From NCBI RefSeq assembly GCF_004364325.1, contig NZ_SOCP01000023.1:62001-126000 (forward strand): a stretch of DNA of 64,000 bases. Reading direction: 5' to 3'. Origin of the DNA: Actinophytocola oryzae (GTDB taxonomy: Bacteria > Actinomycetota > Actinomycetes > Mycobacteriales > Pseudonocardiaceae). The notes below the pieces were generated by a model. The model did no database searches. It saw only the letters and a program-made list of their open reading frames with translations, and was not told where the DNA came from. Within the stretch, counting starts at the first letter, position 1; every line of letters begins with the position of its first letter. Below, piece by piece: positions 15,800 to 24,638 of this stretch. A program made the position numbers and the translations under genes.

Positions 15800-18700
15800 G
15801 TGAGTTCCGACGTGCTCGACCTCTTCTCACCGGCGACCAGGCAGTGGTTCACCGGCGCTTTCGCCATGCCCACCGAGGCCCAGACCGGCGCGTGGCAGGC
15901 AGCGGCGGCGGGCGAGCACGCGTTGGTCGTGGCACCCACGGGCTCCGGCAAGACACTCGCGGCGTTCCTCTGGGCGCTGGACCGGTTGGCGACGCGCCCG
16001 AAGCCCGCGGAACGCACGTCGCGCTGCCGTGTGCTGTACGTGTCGCCGCTCAAGGCACTGGCCGTCGACGTGCAGCGCAACCTGCGCGCGCCGCTCGCGG
16101 GCATCAGCCAGGCCGCAAGACGGCTCGGCGATCCCGACCCCGGCATCACGGTCGGCATGCGAACCGGTGACACCCCCGCCGACGAACGAAGGTCGTTCCA
16201 GCGCACCCCGCCGGACATCCTGGTGACGACCCCGGAGTCACTGTTCCTGCTGCTGACGTCCGCCGCGCGGGAGTCGCTGCGCGGAGTCGAGACGGTGATC
16301 GTCGACGAGGTGCACGCCGTCGCGGGCACCAAACGCGGCGCGCACCTCGCCGTGTCGCTCGAACGGCTCGACGCGCTGCTGCCCCGGCCCGCACAACGCA
16401 TCGGGCTGTCCGCGACGGTCCGGCCGATCGATGAGGTCAGTTCGTTCCTGGCGGGTGGCCGACCGGTCTCGATCGTGGCACCCAAGATCGGCAAGACCAT
16501 CGAGATGACGGTCGTGGTCCCGGTCGAGGACATGACCGAGCTGGACGGGCCACCGCCGGTCGAGGGTCCGCTCACGCCCGACCCGGACCTCGACCTGGAG
16601 CTGCCGGGCGGCCTCGGCACGTTGGAGGAGATGACCGGGCCCGTCGGCGGCACGCGGCGACCGTCGATCTGGCCCGCGGTGGAGGAGCGGGTGCTGGAGC
16701 TGGTGCGTCGGCACCGGTCCACGATCGTGTTCACCAACTCCCGGCGCCTGGCCGAGCGGCTGACGTCGAGGCTCAACGAGCTGGCGGCCGACCAGCCCGT
16801 CTACCCGGCGGACGTCGGCCACTTCCCCGCCAGCGCCATCGCGGGGTCGGGCTGGGGAGCCGGGGTGGCGGCACCGACCGTGGCAAGGGCGCACCACGGC
16901 TCGATGTCGCGTGAGCAGCGGACGTCGGTGGAGGAGGCGCTCAAGTCGGGGCAGCTGCCGTGCGTGGTGGCCACGTCGTCGCTGGAGCTGGGCATCGACA
17001 TGGGCGCGGTCGACCTCGTCATCCAGATCGAGGCACCACCGTCGGTCGCGTCCGGCATGCAGCGCATCGGCCGGGCAGGCCACCAGGTCGGCGCGGTGTC
17101 GCGTGGCGTCATGTTCCCGAAGTTCCGCGGCGACCTGGTGTCGTGCGCGGTGGTCGCGGAACGCATGGCCGAGGGCGCCATCGAGGCCATGCGGTACCCG
17201 CGCAACCCGCTCGACGTGCTGGCGCAGCACGTCGTGGCGATGGTGGCGCTGGAGCCGTGGTCGCTGACGGACCTGGCCGCACTGGTGCGTCGGGCGGCCC
17301 CGTTCGCGGCCCTGCCCGAGTCGGCACTGCACTCGGTGCTGGACATGCTGGCGGGCCGGTACCCGTCGGAGGAGTTCGGCGAGCTGCGGCCAAGGGTGAC
17401 GTGGGACAGGGTCAACGGCGAGCTGCGGGGACGCCCCGGCTCGCAACGGCTCGCGGTCACCTCCGGCGGCACGATCCCCGACCGGGGGCTCTACACGGTG
17501 ATGACACCCGCGTCCGAGGGCGGCTCCGGCTCGCGGGTCGGCGAGCTGGACGAAGAGATGGTCTACGAGTCGCGGGTGGGCGACACGTTCCTGCTCGGCA
17601 CGTCGGCATGGCGGATCGAGGACATCACCGCGGACCGCGTCATCGCCGTGCCCGCGCCTGGTGAACCGGCACGGATGCCGTTCTGGAAGGGCGACGCGCC
17701 GGGCCGTCCGCTCGAACTGGGCCGCGCGCTGGGGAAGTTCCTGCGCGAGGTGTCGAGCATGCCGGAGGACAAGGCGCTGGCCAGGGCCACGGCGGCCGGG
17801 CTGGACGCGTTCGCGGCAGGCAACCTGCTCGCGTACCTGAACGAGCAGAAGGAGGCGACCAGGCACGTCCCCGACGACCGGACGCTGCTGATCGAGCGGT
17901 ACCGCGACGAGCTGGGCGACTGGCGGATGGTCGTGCACTCGCCGTTCGGGGCGCAGGTCAACGCACCGTGGGCGCTCGCGATCGGCGCACGGCTGCGTGA
18001 GCGGCGCGGGGTCGAGGCCCGGGTCGCGCACTCCGACGACGGCATCGTGATCCAGCTGCCGGACACCGTGGACGACGAGGGCGCGGACGTGGTGGCCTCC
18101 GCGGAGGACGTGCTGCTCGAACCGGACGAGGTCGAGCAGATCGTGGTGGCCGAGGTCAGCGGCTCGGCGTTGTTCGCGTCGCGGTTCCGGGAGTGCGCGG
18201 CACGGTCGCTCCTGTTGCCACGGCGCGATCCACGCAAGCGAACGCCGTTGTGGCGGCAGCGGCAGCGGGCGTCGCAGCTGCTGGCGGTGGCGGCCAAGTA
18301 CGAGCAGTTCCCCGTGGTGTTGGAGGCCATGCGGGAGTGCCTGCAGGACGTGTACGACCTCGCCGGGCTGCGGTCGCTGATGTCCGAGGTGCGGTCGCGG
18401 AAGATGCGGGTCGTCGAGGTGGCGACGCAGTCCCCGTCGCCGTTCGCGCGCGGGATGATGTTCGGCTACACGGCGATGTTCCTGTACGACGCGGACGCGC
18501 CGCTGGCGGAACGGCGAGCCGCGGCACTGTCGCTGGACTCGTCGCTCCTGGCCGAGCTGCTGGGGTCGGAGGCGATCCGGGAGCTGCTCGACCCGGAGGT
18601 GCTCGACGAGATCGAGCATTCGCTGCAACGGCTCGACCCCGCACGGCACGCCAGACACGCGGAGGACGCGGCGGACCTGTTGCGGTTCCTGGGAGATCTC

Positions 18701-20443
18701 TCGCCTGCGGAGGCGGCGCTGCGCGGGGTGGAGCCGGGTTGGCTCGACGAGCTGGAGCGGCAGCGACGGGTGATCCGGGTGCGCATCGCGGGTGCGGACC
18801 GGTACGTGATCATCGAGGACGCGGGAAGGATGCGGGACGCACTCGGGGTCGCGTTGCCGGTCGGCGTGCCAGAGGCGTTCACGGAGCCGGTGGACGACCC
18901 ACTGGGTGACCTGCTCTCCCGCTACGCGAGGACACACGGCCCGTTCCAGGCCGCAGAGGTGGCGACGAGGTTCGGCCTGGGTGTGGCGGTGGTGACGGGG
19001 GTACTCGACAGGATGGTCGGCACGGGCCGGCTGGTACGGGGCGAACTGCGGCCGGGCGGCACGCATGTCGAGTACTGCGACGCGGACGTGCTGCGCCGGG
19101 TCCGACGGGCGTCGCTCGCGAAGCTGCGAGCCGAGGTGGAACCGGTGGAACCCGCGGCGCTGGGCCGTTTCCTGCCGGTGTGGCACGGCGTGGGCAAACG
19201 CTTGCGCACGGCCCCGACAGCGGACGACGTGCTCTCTGTGGTGGAGCAGCTGGCAGGCGCGCCGCTGCCAGCGAGCGGGCTGGAGTCGCTGATCCTGCCG
19301 TCACGGTTGCCGGGCTACACACCGTCCCTGCTGGACGAGCTGACCACGGCGGGCGAGGTGACGTGGTGCGGCACAGGCTCACTGGCCGGCGGCGACGGCT
19401 GGATCGCCGTGGCACCAACGGATGTGGCCGACCTGCTGCTGCCGGACGTCGAGGAGGCGGTGCCGGACACGCCACTGCACGGAGCCGTACTGTCCGCGAT
19501 GGACGGTGGCGCGTTGTTCTTCCGGCAGCTCGCGGACCGAGCATCGGCGGTCCTGCTGGACGGAGGTGCGCAGGCACCGTCGGACGCGGACGTGGTAGCG
19601 GCACTGTGGGATCTGGTGTGGTCGGGTTTGGTCACCAACGACACGATCGCGCCGCTGCGTGCGCTGGTGTCAGGCCGGGGTGCGGCACACAAACCACGAA
19701 GGTCGACCCCGCGTGGCCGGTACGCACGGCTGCGAGGCGCCCGCCCGGCGATGCCGAGCAGGACGGGCCCACCGACGGTAGCGGGCCGCTGGTCACTGGT
19801 GGTCCCGCGAGAGGAGGACCCGACGCGGCGGGCCCATGCCCGCGCGGAGGCGTTCCTGGAGCGCCACGGCGTACTGACCCGAGGGGCGATCGACACCGAG
19901 CGGGTGACCGGTGGCTTCAGTGGCGTGTACAAGGTGTTGCGCGCCATGGAGGAGACGGGGCAGATCGTGCGAGGCTACGTGGTGGAAGGCCTTGGGGCGT
20001 CACAGTTCGCGGCGCGGGGGGCCGTGGACCGGCTGCGCGCGCTGTCACGTTCGGACAGTCCGCAGTCGACGGACACGGAGGCGACCGTGCTGGCGGCGGC
20101 AGACCCGGCACAGCCGTACGGCGCCGCGTTACCGTGGCCCGACCCGACGGGAGACGGAAAGCACCGCCCTGCCAGGAAAGCCGGTGCGCTGGCGGTGCTC
20201 GTGGACGGTGTGCCTGCGCTCTATGTGGAGCGTGGCGGCAAGTCGCTGCTGTCGTTCACCGAGGACGACGCGGTGTTGCGCGCAGGAGCGGAAGGACTGT
20301 CGAAGGCAGTCAGGGAGGGATGGCTTGGACAGTTGGCCGTGCAGCGAGCCGATGGCGAGGTGGCGCTGACGTCGAACCTGGCGGAGGTGCTCCGGGACGC
20401 CGGGTTCCGCGCCACACCCAAGGGGTTGCGGTTGCGGGCCTGA
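15800..20443 (+). CDS. lhr: Large ATP-dependent helicase Lhr
   Basis: Superfamily 2 DNA helicase of 1547 aa, the size of mycobacterial Lhr, a 3'-to-5' translocase linked to DNA repair. Walker A APTGSGKT is at 45-52, the DEVH box at 169-172, motif III SATVRP follows, and motif VI QRIGRAGH appears near residue 415. The Lhr core winged helix and DEAD-associated domain follow, then a long C-terminal region present only in full-length bacterial Lhr. GTG 15800 is the only sensible start; the nearby ATG at 15792 is closed by TGA after three codons. No SOS box was seen in its 178-bp upstream gap shared with the Hsp70-like genes. Confidence 0.95.
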   Translation: MSSDVLDLFSPATRQWFTGAFAMPTEAQTGAWQAAAAGEHALVVAPTGSGKTLAAFLWALDRLATRPKPAERTSRCRVLYVSPLKALAVDVQRNLRAPLAGISQAARRLGDPDPGITVGMRTGDTPADERRSFQRTPPDILVTTPESLFLLLTSAARESLRGVETVIVDEVHAVAGTKRGAHLAVSLERLDALLPRPAQRIGLSATVRPIDEVSSFLAGGRPVSIVAPKIGKTIEMTVVVPVEDMTELDGPPPVEGPLTPDPDLDLELPGGLGTLEEMTGPVGGTRRPSIWPAVEERVLELVRRHRSTIVFTNSRRLAERLTSRLNELAADQPVYPADVGHFPASAIAGSGWGAGVAAPTVARAHHGSMSREQRTSVEEALKSGQLPCVVATSSLELGIDMGAVDLVIQIEAPPSVASGMQRIGRAGHQVGAVSRGVMFPKFRGDLVSCAVVAERMAEGAIEAMRYPRNPLDVLAQHVVAMVALEPWSLTDLAALVRRAAPFAALPESALHSVLDMLAGRYPSEEFGELRPRVTWDRVNGELRGRPGSQRLAVTSGGTIPDRGLYTVMTPASEGGSGSRVGELDEEMVYESRVGDTFLLGTSAWRIEDITADRVIAVPAPGEPARMPFWKGDAPGRPLELGRALGKFLREVSSMPEDKALARATAAGLDAFAAGNLLAYLNEQKEATRHVPDDRTLLIERYRDELGDWRMVVHSPFGAQVNAPWALAIGARLRERRGVEARVAHSDDGIVIQLPDTVDDEGADVVASAEDVLLEPDEVEQIVVAEVSGSALFASRFRECAARSLLLPRRDPRKRTPLWRQRQRASQLLAVAAKYEQFPVVLEAMRECLQDVYDLAGLRSLMSEVRSRKMRVVEVATQSPSPFARGMMFGYTAMFLYDADAPLAERRAAALSLDSSLLAELLGSEAIRELLDPEVLDEIEHSLQRLDPARHARHAEDAADLLRFLGDLSPAEAALRGVEPGWLDELERQRRVIRVRIAGADRYVIIEDAGRMRDALGVALPVGVPEAFTEPVDDPLGDLLSRYARTHGPFQAAEVATRFGLGVAVVTGVLDRMVGTGRLVRGELRPGGTHVEYCDADVLRRVRRASLAKLRAEVEPVEPAALGRFLPVWHGVGKRLRTAPTADDVLSVVEQLAGAPLPASGLESLILPSRLPGYTPSLLDELTTAGEVTWCGTGSLAGGDGWIAVAPTDVADLLLPDVEEAVPDTPLHGAVLSAMDGGALFFRQLADRASAVLLDGGAQAPSDADVVAALWDLVWSGLVTNDTIAPLRALVSGRGAAHKPRRSTPRGRYARLRGARPAMPSRTGPPTVAGRWSLVVPREEDPTRRAHARAEAFLERHGVLTRGAIDTERVTGGFSGVYKVLRAMEETGQIVRGYVVEGLGASQFAARGAVDRLRALSRSDSPQSTDTEATVLAAADPAQPYGAALPWPDPTGDGKHRPARKAGALAVLVDGVPALYVERGGKSLLSFTEDDAVLRAGAEGLSKAVREGWLGQLAVQRADGEVALTSNLAEVLRDAGFRATPKGLRLRA

Positions 20444-20463
20444 CATCTACTCCCGGCACGGAC

Positions 20464-20541
20464 CGACCACCTGGCTCGCGGCTGCGGCCCGACCACCAGA
20501 GCGGCACCTGCGGCCCGACCACCTGGTTCGCGACCACGGCC
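20464..20541. repeat. Three tandem 26-bp repeats behind lhr
   Basis: Three consecutive 26-bp units start at 20464, 20490 and 20516, each beginning CGACCACC and ending GCGGCC or ACGGCC. A fourth, shorter remnant (TGGCCACCTGAGAGG) leads straight into the RCC1 fragment. The array may mark the recombination join that beheaded that gene. Confidence 0.65.
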
Positions 20542-20550
20542 TGGCCACCT

Positions 20551-21036
20551 GAGAGGAACGCGTACGCCGTCACCGCCGACGGCTCGCTCTGGGCGTGGGG
20601 CACCAACGCCAGTGGCACGCTCGGCAACGGTTCCGCCGTCGCCTACTCCCGTGTCCCGGTGCGGGTGTCCGGCCTCACCGGGGTCGTCGCGGCCGCGGGC
20701 GGCGGCATCACCGCGTTCGCGGTCAAGCGGGACGGCACCGTCTGGTCCTGGGGCTCGAACTGGCTCGGCGCCCTCGGCAACGGCAGCGACTGCGAGTGCG
20801 CGTCGAACGTGCCGGGACAGGTCGTGGACATCGGCGGCGCGGTCGACGTCGGCTCCCACGGTTACGGCGGGCTGGTGCTGGACAACGCGGGCCGGGTCTG
20901 GGGATGGGGGTCGAACCAGAACGGCGAGCTGGGCACCCAGCCGAGCGGCTCCCGGCCCCGACCGGGACTGATCCCCGGCCTGGCGGGGGTCACCGCGCTC
21001 GGCGACGGCGGGCAGGCGCTCGTGCCGCGCCCCTGA
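20551..21036 (+). pseudogene. Headless RCC1-repeat protein fragment
   Basis: About 161 codons encode three RCC1-type repeats (YAVTADGSLWAWGTNASGTLGN, FAVKRDGTVWSWGSNWLGALGN and LVLDNAGRVWGWGSNQNGELG, each shown in part). RCC1 propellers need seven repeats. No ATG, GTG or TTG occurs in frame between the lhr stop and the first repeat; the first usable in-frame GTG (near 20668) would cut repeat one. There is no signal peptide. This looks like the 3' remnant of a longer RCC1 gene fused to tandem-repeat DNA. It could still be translated from a start inside lhr, but none with a ribosome site was seen. Confidence 0.65.
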
Positions 21037-21045
21037 AACCCGGGG

Positions 21046-21399
21046 CTACTTGTCCTTCTCCAGGGCCGCCAGCCGTAGTTCCAGCTGGTCGACCCGGTGA
21101 CGGAGAAGCATCACCTGTGCCTCCAGGCTGACCTCCCGTTCGGCTCGGCGTTGGATGCGTGGGGAGCGGGCCGCCCGTTCCACCACCGCGTCCAGTGGGA
21201 CGAGGCGTTGCGGCCCGTTCGGCCCGTCTACCAGGCGAGACTCGATCTCGCCGTTGCGATACCACGCTCTCAGGGCCGAGCGGGACACGCCCGTCTCCTG
21301 TTCCGCCTGGGCCAGGGGCACCCACGGGGTCTCCTCCAGCTGGGCGAAGAGTTCCAGCTCGTCGCGCCAACGGGATAGGCGATCGTCCCAGTCCGACAT
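21046..21399 (-). CDS. MerR-like DNA-binding protein with C-terminal coiled coil
   Basis: 117-aa protein with a MerR/excisionase-type helix-turn-helix near residues 28-75 (VPLAQAEQETGVSRSALRAW, YRNGEIESRL) and a heptad-rich helix at the C-terminus (EVSLEAQVMLLRHRVDQLEL) that should dimerise. It has no effector-binding domain or metal cysteines. It is divergent from the ClpN-domain gene, and three ATTGACA repeats fill the 62-bp gap, so it probably controls both genes. The start is ATG 21399. Confidence 0.8.
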   Translation of the reverse strand: MSDWDDRLSRWRDELELFAQLEETPWVPLAQAEQETGVSRSALRAWYRNGEIESRLVDGPNGPQRLVPLDAVVERAARSPRIQRRAEREVSLEAQVMLLRHRVDQLELRLAALEKDK

Positions 21400-21413
21400 A
21401 GCGTCACCCTATC

Positions 21414-21462
21414 ATTGACACTGTATTGACAGGGTTGTGCGCGCCGCCGACCATCATTGACA
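21414..21462. promoter_or_regulatory. Three ATTGACA direct repeats in a divergent promoter
   Basis: ATTGACA occurs at 21414-21420, 21425-21431 and 21456-21462, all in the same direction. The first two are 11 bp apart, one helical turn. TTGACA is also a good -35 element, so the repeats may be promoter and operator at once. The third copy overlaps the ATG of the ClpN-domain gene. Confidence 0.6.
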
Positions 21463-22475
21463 TGTTCGAGAGGTTCACCACCAACGCTCGCGCGGTCGTC
21501 ATCCGCGCTCAGGAAGAGGCTCGCGACCTACAGCACGACTACATCGGGACCGAGCACATCCTCCTCGGGCTCTTCGCCATGCCCTCCAGTCTCGCGGCGC
21601 AGGCCCTGCTGCGGCTCGGGGTCACGGCGGCGGCCGTCCGGGAGGCCGTCGAGGCCGAGGTCGGACGCGGCAAAACAACGCTGGGCGGGCACATCCCGTT
21701 CACCCGGCGTGCCAAGAAGGCGCTGGAGCTTGCCCTGCGGGAGGCGTTGCAGCTCAAGCACAACTACATCGGGACCGAGCACATCCTCCTCGCGCTCGAG
21801 CGGGAGGGTGAGGGACTCGCGGCCAAGATCCTCGCCGCGCAGGTCAGTGATCTCGCCACCATTCGCGCCACCGTGCACGAGCTGCTCGGCAGTGGACAGC
21901 AGGAAGGCGCCGTCGACGCCGCGCCCAACCGCACCACCGCGGCCGACGAGGTCGTCAGTGCCGCGCAAGCGCTCGCCGGTGGTGCGCCCATGGGCAGCCA
22001 CCACCTCCTGGAGGCCCTCATCCGTGCCGAGGGGAGCATGGCCGCCAAGGTCCTCAGCGATCTCGGTATCGACGCCGCCGCCATCGCCGAGAAGGTCGAC
22101 GAGTTCGACACCGACGAGACCACCGACGCCACTCCCCAGGAGAGCGCCGCGCGGCGGATGGAGCTGCGTGTCGTCAGCACCGAGGGTGGCGAGGGCACCG
22201 ATGAGGTGCACCTCGTCTTCCGCGACCAGGCCACCATCGGGCTCGCCAAGGCCGTTTCCGCACTCATCGACGGGCCCATCACGGGGACCGGACCCGTCGC
22301 GGGGAAGTTCGTCCCCATCTGGACGGTGACCAACGAGCTGCTGATGACCCTCCTGCAGTCGATGCGCGATCCCGTGGAGGAAGGCGCCGAGCGTGGCGGC
22401 AAGGCGGCGCTTCTCGTCCGCCGGGTGCTGCACGACCGACTGCGCAGGCGCGGTGGCGGCCAGGCCGCCGGATAG
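21462..22475 (+). CDS. ClpN-domain protein without an ATPase
   Basis: 337-aa protein with tandem ClpC-type N-terminal repeats: FTTNARAVVIRAQEEARDL with IGTEHILLGLF at residues 2-40, and FTRRAKKALELALREAL with IGTEHILLALE at about 75-115. A weaker third copy (GSHHLLEALIRAEGSMAAKVL) lies near residue 185. The AAA+ modules of ClpC/ClpA are absent. Such proteins may act as adaptors or decoys for Clp proteases or as heat/stress regulators; that is inference. ATG 21462 matches the family start (MFERFT). The upstream ATTGACA repeats and divergent MerR-like gene suggest dedicated control. A strong terminator follows. Confidence 0.85.
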   Translation: MFERFTTNARAVVIRAQEEARDLQHDYIGTEHILLGLFAMPSSLAAQALLRLGVTAAAVREAVEAEVGRGKTTLGGHIPFTRRAKKALELALREALQLKHNYIGTEHILLALEREGEGLAAKILAAQVSDLATIRATVHELLGSGQQEGAVDAAPNRTTAADEVVSAAQALAGGAPMGSHHLLEALIRAEGSMAAKVLSDLGIDAAAIAEKVDEFDTDETTDATPQESAARRMELRVVSTEGGEGTDEVHLVFRDQATIGLAKAVSALIDGPITGTGPVAGKFVPIWTVTNELLMTLLQSMRDPVEEGAERGGKAALLVRRVLHDRLRRRGGGQAAG

Positions 22476-22493
22476 GCCATGACCGAGGGGACC

Positions 22494-22525
22494 GGGAGGC
22501 GCGGCCGGCACCGGCCGCGCCTCCC
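22494..22525. terminator. Hairpin terminator between ClpN-domain gene and carboxylesterase
   Basis: A perfect 15-bp inverted repeat (GGGAGGCGCGGCCGG / CCGGCCGCGCCTCCC) separated by only 2 nt lies between two convergent genes and can serve both. Confidence 0.82.
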
Positions 22526-22532
22526 GCCCTCG

Positions 22533-23954
22533 TCACCGCTCGCGCCAGAAGGCCAGCTTGTGGTCGGTCTCGTAGTCCGTGCGGTGCACGCCGTCCAGGC
22601 CGGACGCCAGTGACAGGACGTACCGCCCGTCACGGAAGCACTGCCAGCCCGGGTCGCCGGTGCGTGCGAAGCGCGTCCAGCGGTCGATCATGGTGTTCCG
22701 CAGGTCCTCCTGCGTGGCCGGCGTCAGGTAGCGGACCGAGAACAGGTACGGCAGCTCCAGCATGTGGCTCGCGCCTGCCGGGAAGCTCGCCGAGGGCGCG
22801 CCGGGGAACCACGGTGTGTCCCGCTCGGCGAACTCGTAGGCGTACACCGGCACGTGACGGGCCAGCAGCCTGCGGCTCTCGTCGATCTGCAGCGCCCAGT
22901 TCCGGTCGGTGAGGGCGGCCGCCAACGCCTCGCTAGGCGAGCCGTGGTCGGTGAGCGGGTATCGCGCGAGCACGTCTTCCGCGGCCGCGTCGAAGTTCTC
23001 GGCCACGGCGGCCGGGTACGCGGCGGCCGTGAGCGGGGGCATGCCGGCCAGCTCGAGACCGGCCAGCCTGCCGGCCTCCTCGTCGTGGTTGCCGCCGATC
23101 AGGACGGGCACGCGGTTGAACCGGCCGGTCGCGATCGCCTCGGCCGGGCTCACGGGCAGGAGCTCGCCGCCGACGACCGGGCGGTACTCGTCGTGGCCGG
23201 CGCCGGATGCCGCGACCAGCTCGGCGGCCGTCCTGCCGCGCAGGCACGCGGCGTCGGCACAACCCAGGGCAGCGGCGAGGCCAAGGGCCTGCTGTTCCGC
23301 CTCGACCTGGTCGCGGTAACCCTGTGTGCAACCCGCGCTCTGGACGATCGCCCGGTGGAACAGCCCGGCCGAGTGGGGCGACGCGAGGTGCGCGCACACG
23401 CTGTAGCCGCCGGCGGACTGACCCATGATCGTGACGTTGTGGGGGTCGCCGCCGAAGCCGGCGATGTTGTCACGCACCCAGCGCAACGCGGCCTGCTGAT
23501 CGGCGAGCCCGAGGTTGCCCGCGTCGGGGCCTAGCTCCGGGTGGGCGAGGAACCCGAACGGGCCGAGGCGGTAGTTGATCGTGACCGCGACGACGTCTCC
23601 CCTGGTCACGAGCGTGTCCGGCCGGTAGTTGGCGCCGGCGCCGTAGTTGAAGCTGCCGCCGTGGAGGTACACGAGCACCGGCCGGCGTCGACCGGGTGTG
23701 GCGGGAGTCGTGACGTTGAGCCGCAGACAGTTCTCGCTCTGGTCGGGTGGCGCCAGTGGGATGTCCATTGGTTGCGGGCACGCGGGCATCTCACCCGTTG
23801 GTGGCGCCAACGGGACGGGCCTAGGTGGATCCCAGCGTTCAGCCTGGGCATAGCGGATCCCGGTGTAGGTGCGGGTCTCGGCGGTGGGTTCGGCATCCGC
23901 GCCGAGGCTGAGCAGGCCGGCGACCGCGGTGAGCAGCAGTGGTTTGAGGTTCAT
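22533..23954 (-). CDS. Secreted type B carboxylesterase
   Basis: 473-aa alpha/beta hydrolase with a signal peptide (MNLKPLLLTAVAGLLSLGADA). The oxyanion-hole segment is VYLHGGSFNYG, the nucleophile elbow GQSAGGYS, and the later acid and histidine fall in GGNHDEEAG and GASHMLELPYLF. It should hydrolyse carboxylic esters outside the cell. The N-terminal region is shorter than in eukaryotic-type family members. ATG 23954 was chosen for the signal peptide; the frame extends 21 codons further upstream without support. It is divergent from a TetR gene with a palindromic operator between them, so repression by that TetR and induction by an ester or product are likely. Confidence 0.88.
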   Translation of the reverse strand: MNLKPLLLTAVAGLLSLGADAEPTAETRTYTGIRYAQAERWDPPRPVPLAPPTGEMPACPQPMDIPLAPPDQSENCLRLNVTTPATPGRRRPVLVYLHGGSFNYGAGANYRPDTLVTRGDVVAVTINYRLGPFGFLAHPELGPDAGNLGLADQQAALRWVRDNIAGFGGDPHNVTIMGQSAGGYSVCAHLASPHSAGLFHRAIVQSAGCTQGYRDQVEAEQQALGLAAALGCADAACLRGRTAAELVAASGAGHDEYRPVVGGELLPVSPAEAIATGRFNRVPVLIGGNHDEEAGRLAGLELAGMPPLTAAAYPAAVAENFDAAAEDVLARYPLTDHGSPSEALAAALTDRNWALQIDESRRLLARHVPVYAYEFAERDTPWFPGAPSASFPAGASHMLELPYLFSVRYLTPATQEDLRNTMIDRWTRFARTGDPGWQCFRDGRYVLSLASGLDGVHRTDYETDHKLAFWRER

Positions 23955-24000
23955 GCCGGGACTGTACGAGCGCCTTAGGCATTTGCGCAAGACGATTGCG

Positions 24001-24016
24001 TGAGACGATCGCCTCA
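24001..24016. promoter_or_regulatory. TetR operator between carboxylesterase and tetR
   Basis: TGAGACGATCGCCTCA is a near-perfect 16-bp palindrome (one mismatched pair) in the 86-bp divergent gap. A related half-site pattern (TTGCGCAAGACGATTGCG) lies just before it. Confidence 0.65.
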
Positions 24017-24040
24017 AGCGTCGTTGCTAGGCTCGCCCGC

Positions 24041-24622
24041 GTGGGCAACCGGGAAGACCTGCTGGCAGCGGCGAAGCAGTGCCTGCTGGAGAAGGGCTAC
24101 GACCGCACGACGGTGCGCGACATCGCGACGGCGGCGAACGTGAGCATGGCGGCGATCGGCTACCACTACGGCTCACGCGAGACGCTGCTGAACGAGGCGT
24201 TGTTCCGCACGCTGGACGACTGGGGCGACCGGGTCGGCAGGGCGGTGGCGCCGGACCCGACCGTGCCGGACACCCCGGACGCCCAGTTCGAGTCGAAGCT
24301 GCGCAGGCTGTTCGAGTCGTTCGCGGAGAACCGGCAGGTGTGGCTGGCGAGCATCGAGGCGTTCATGCAGGCACAGCGCTCACCCGAGCTGCGTGCGCAG
24401 CTGGCGGGCGGTCAGCTCGAAGGCAGAAGGGGCCTGGCCGCGATGGTGACCGGCCAGTCCGAGGAGGAGATCCCGGACGCCGTGACCCGCTCGGTGGGCG
24501 GGGTCCAGATGGCGCTGATCTCCGGGTTGATGGTCCAGTGGCTGATGGACAAGGACCTGACCCCGACCGCGGCCGAGGTCATGACGGGCCTGCGCACACT
24601 CCTCGGCGTCGAGAAGAGCTGA
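24041..24622 (+). CDS. TetR family regulator
   Basis: 193-aa repressor. The N-terminal helix-turn-helix (REDLLAAAKQCLLEKGYDRT, VRDIATAANVSMAAIGYHYG) is typical of TetR, and the C-terminal ligand domain is unassigned. GTG 24041 starts the protein right before the HTH; upstream in-frame starts would add residues encoded over the operator. It is divergent from the secreted carboxylesterase and probably regulates it and itself through the palindrome at 24001-24016. Confidence 0.88.
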   Translation: MGNREDLLAAAKQCLLEKGYDRTTVRDIATAANVSMAAIGYHYGSRETLLNEALFRTLDDWGDRVGRAVAPDPTVPDTPDAQFESKLRRLFESFAENRQVWLASIEAFMQAQRSPELRAQLAGGQLEGRRGLAAMVTGQSEEEIPDAVTRSVGGVQMALISGLMVQWLMDKDLTPTAAEVMTGLRTLLGVEKS

Positions 24623-24638
24623 AGCCCCGGACGACGGC

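Noticed and set aside
16238..19186. 982-codon minus-strand frame within lhr.
   Set aside because: His/Arg/Pro/Gln-rich antisense shadow of the Lhr helicase.
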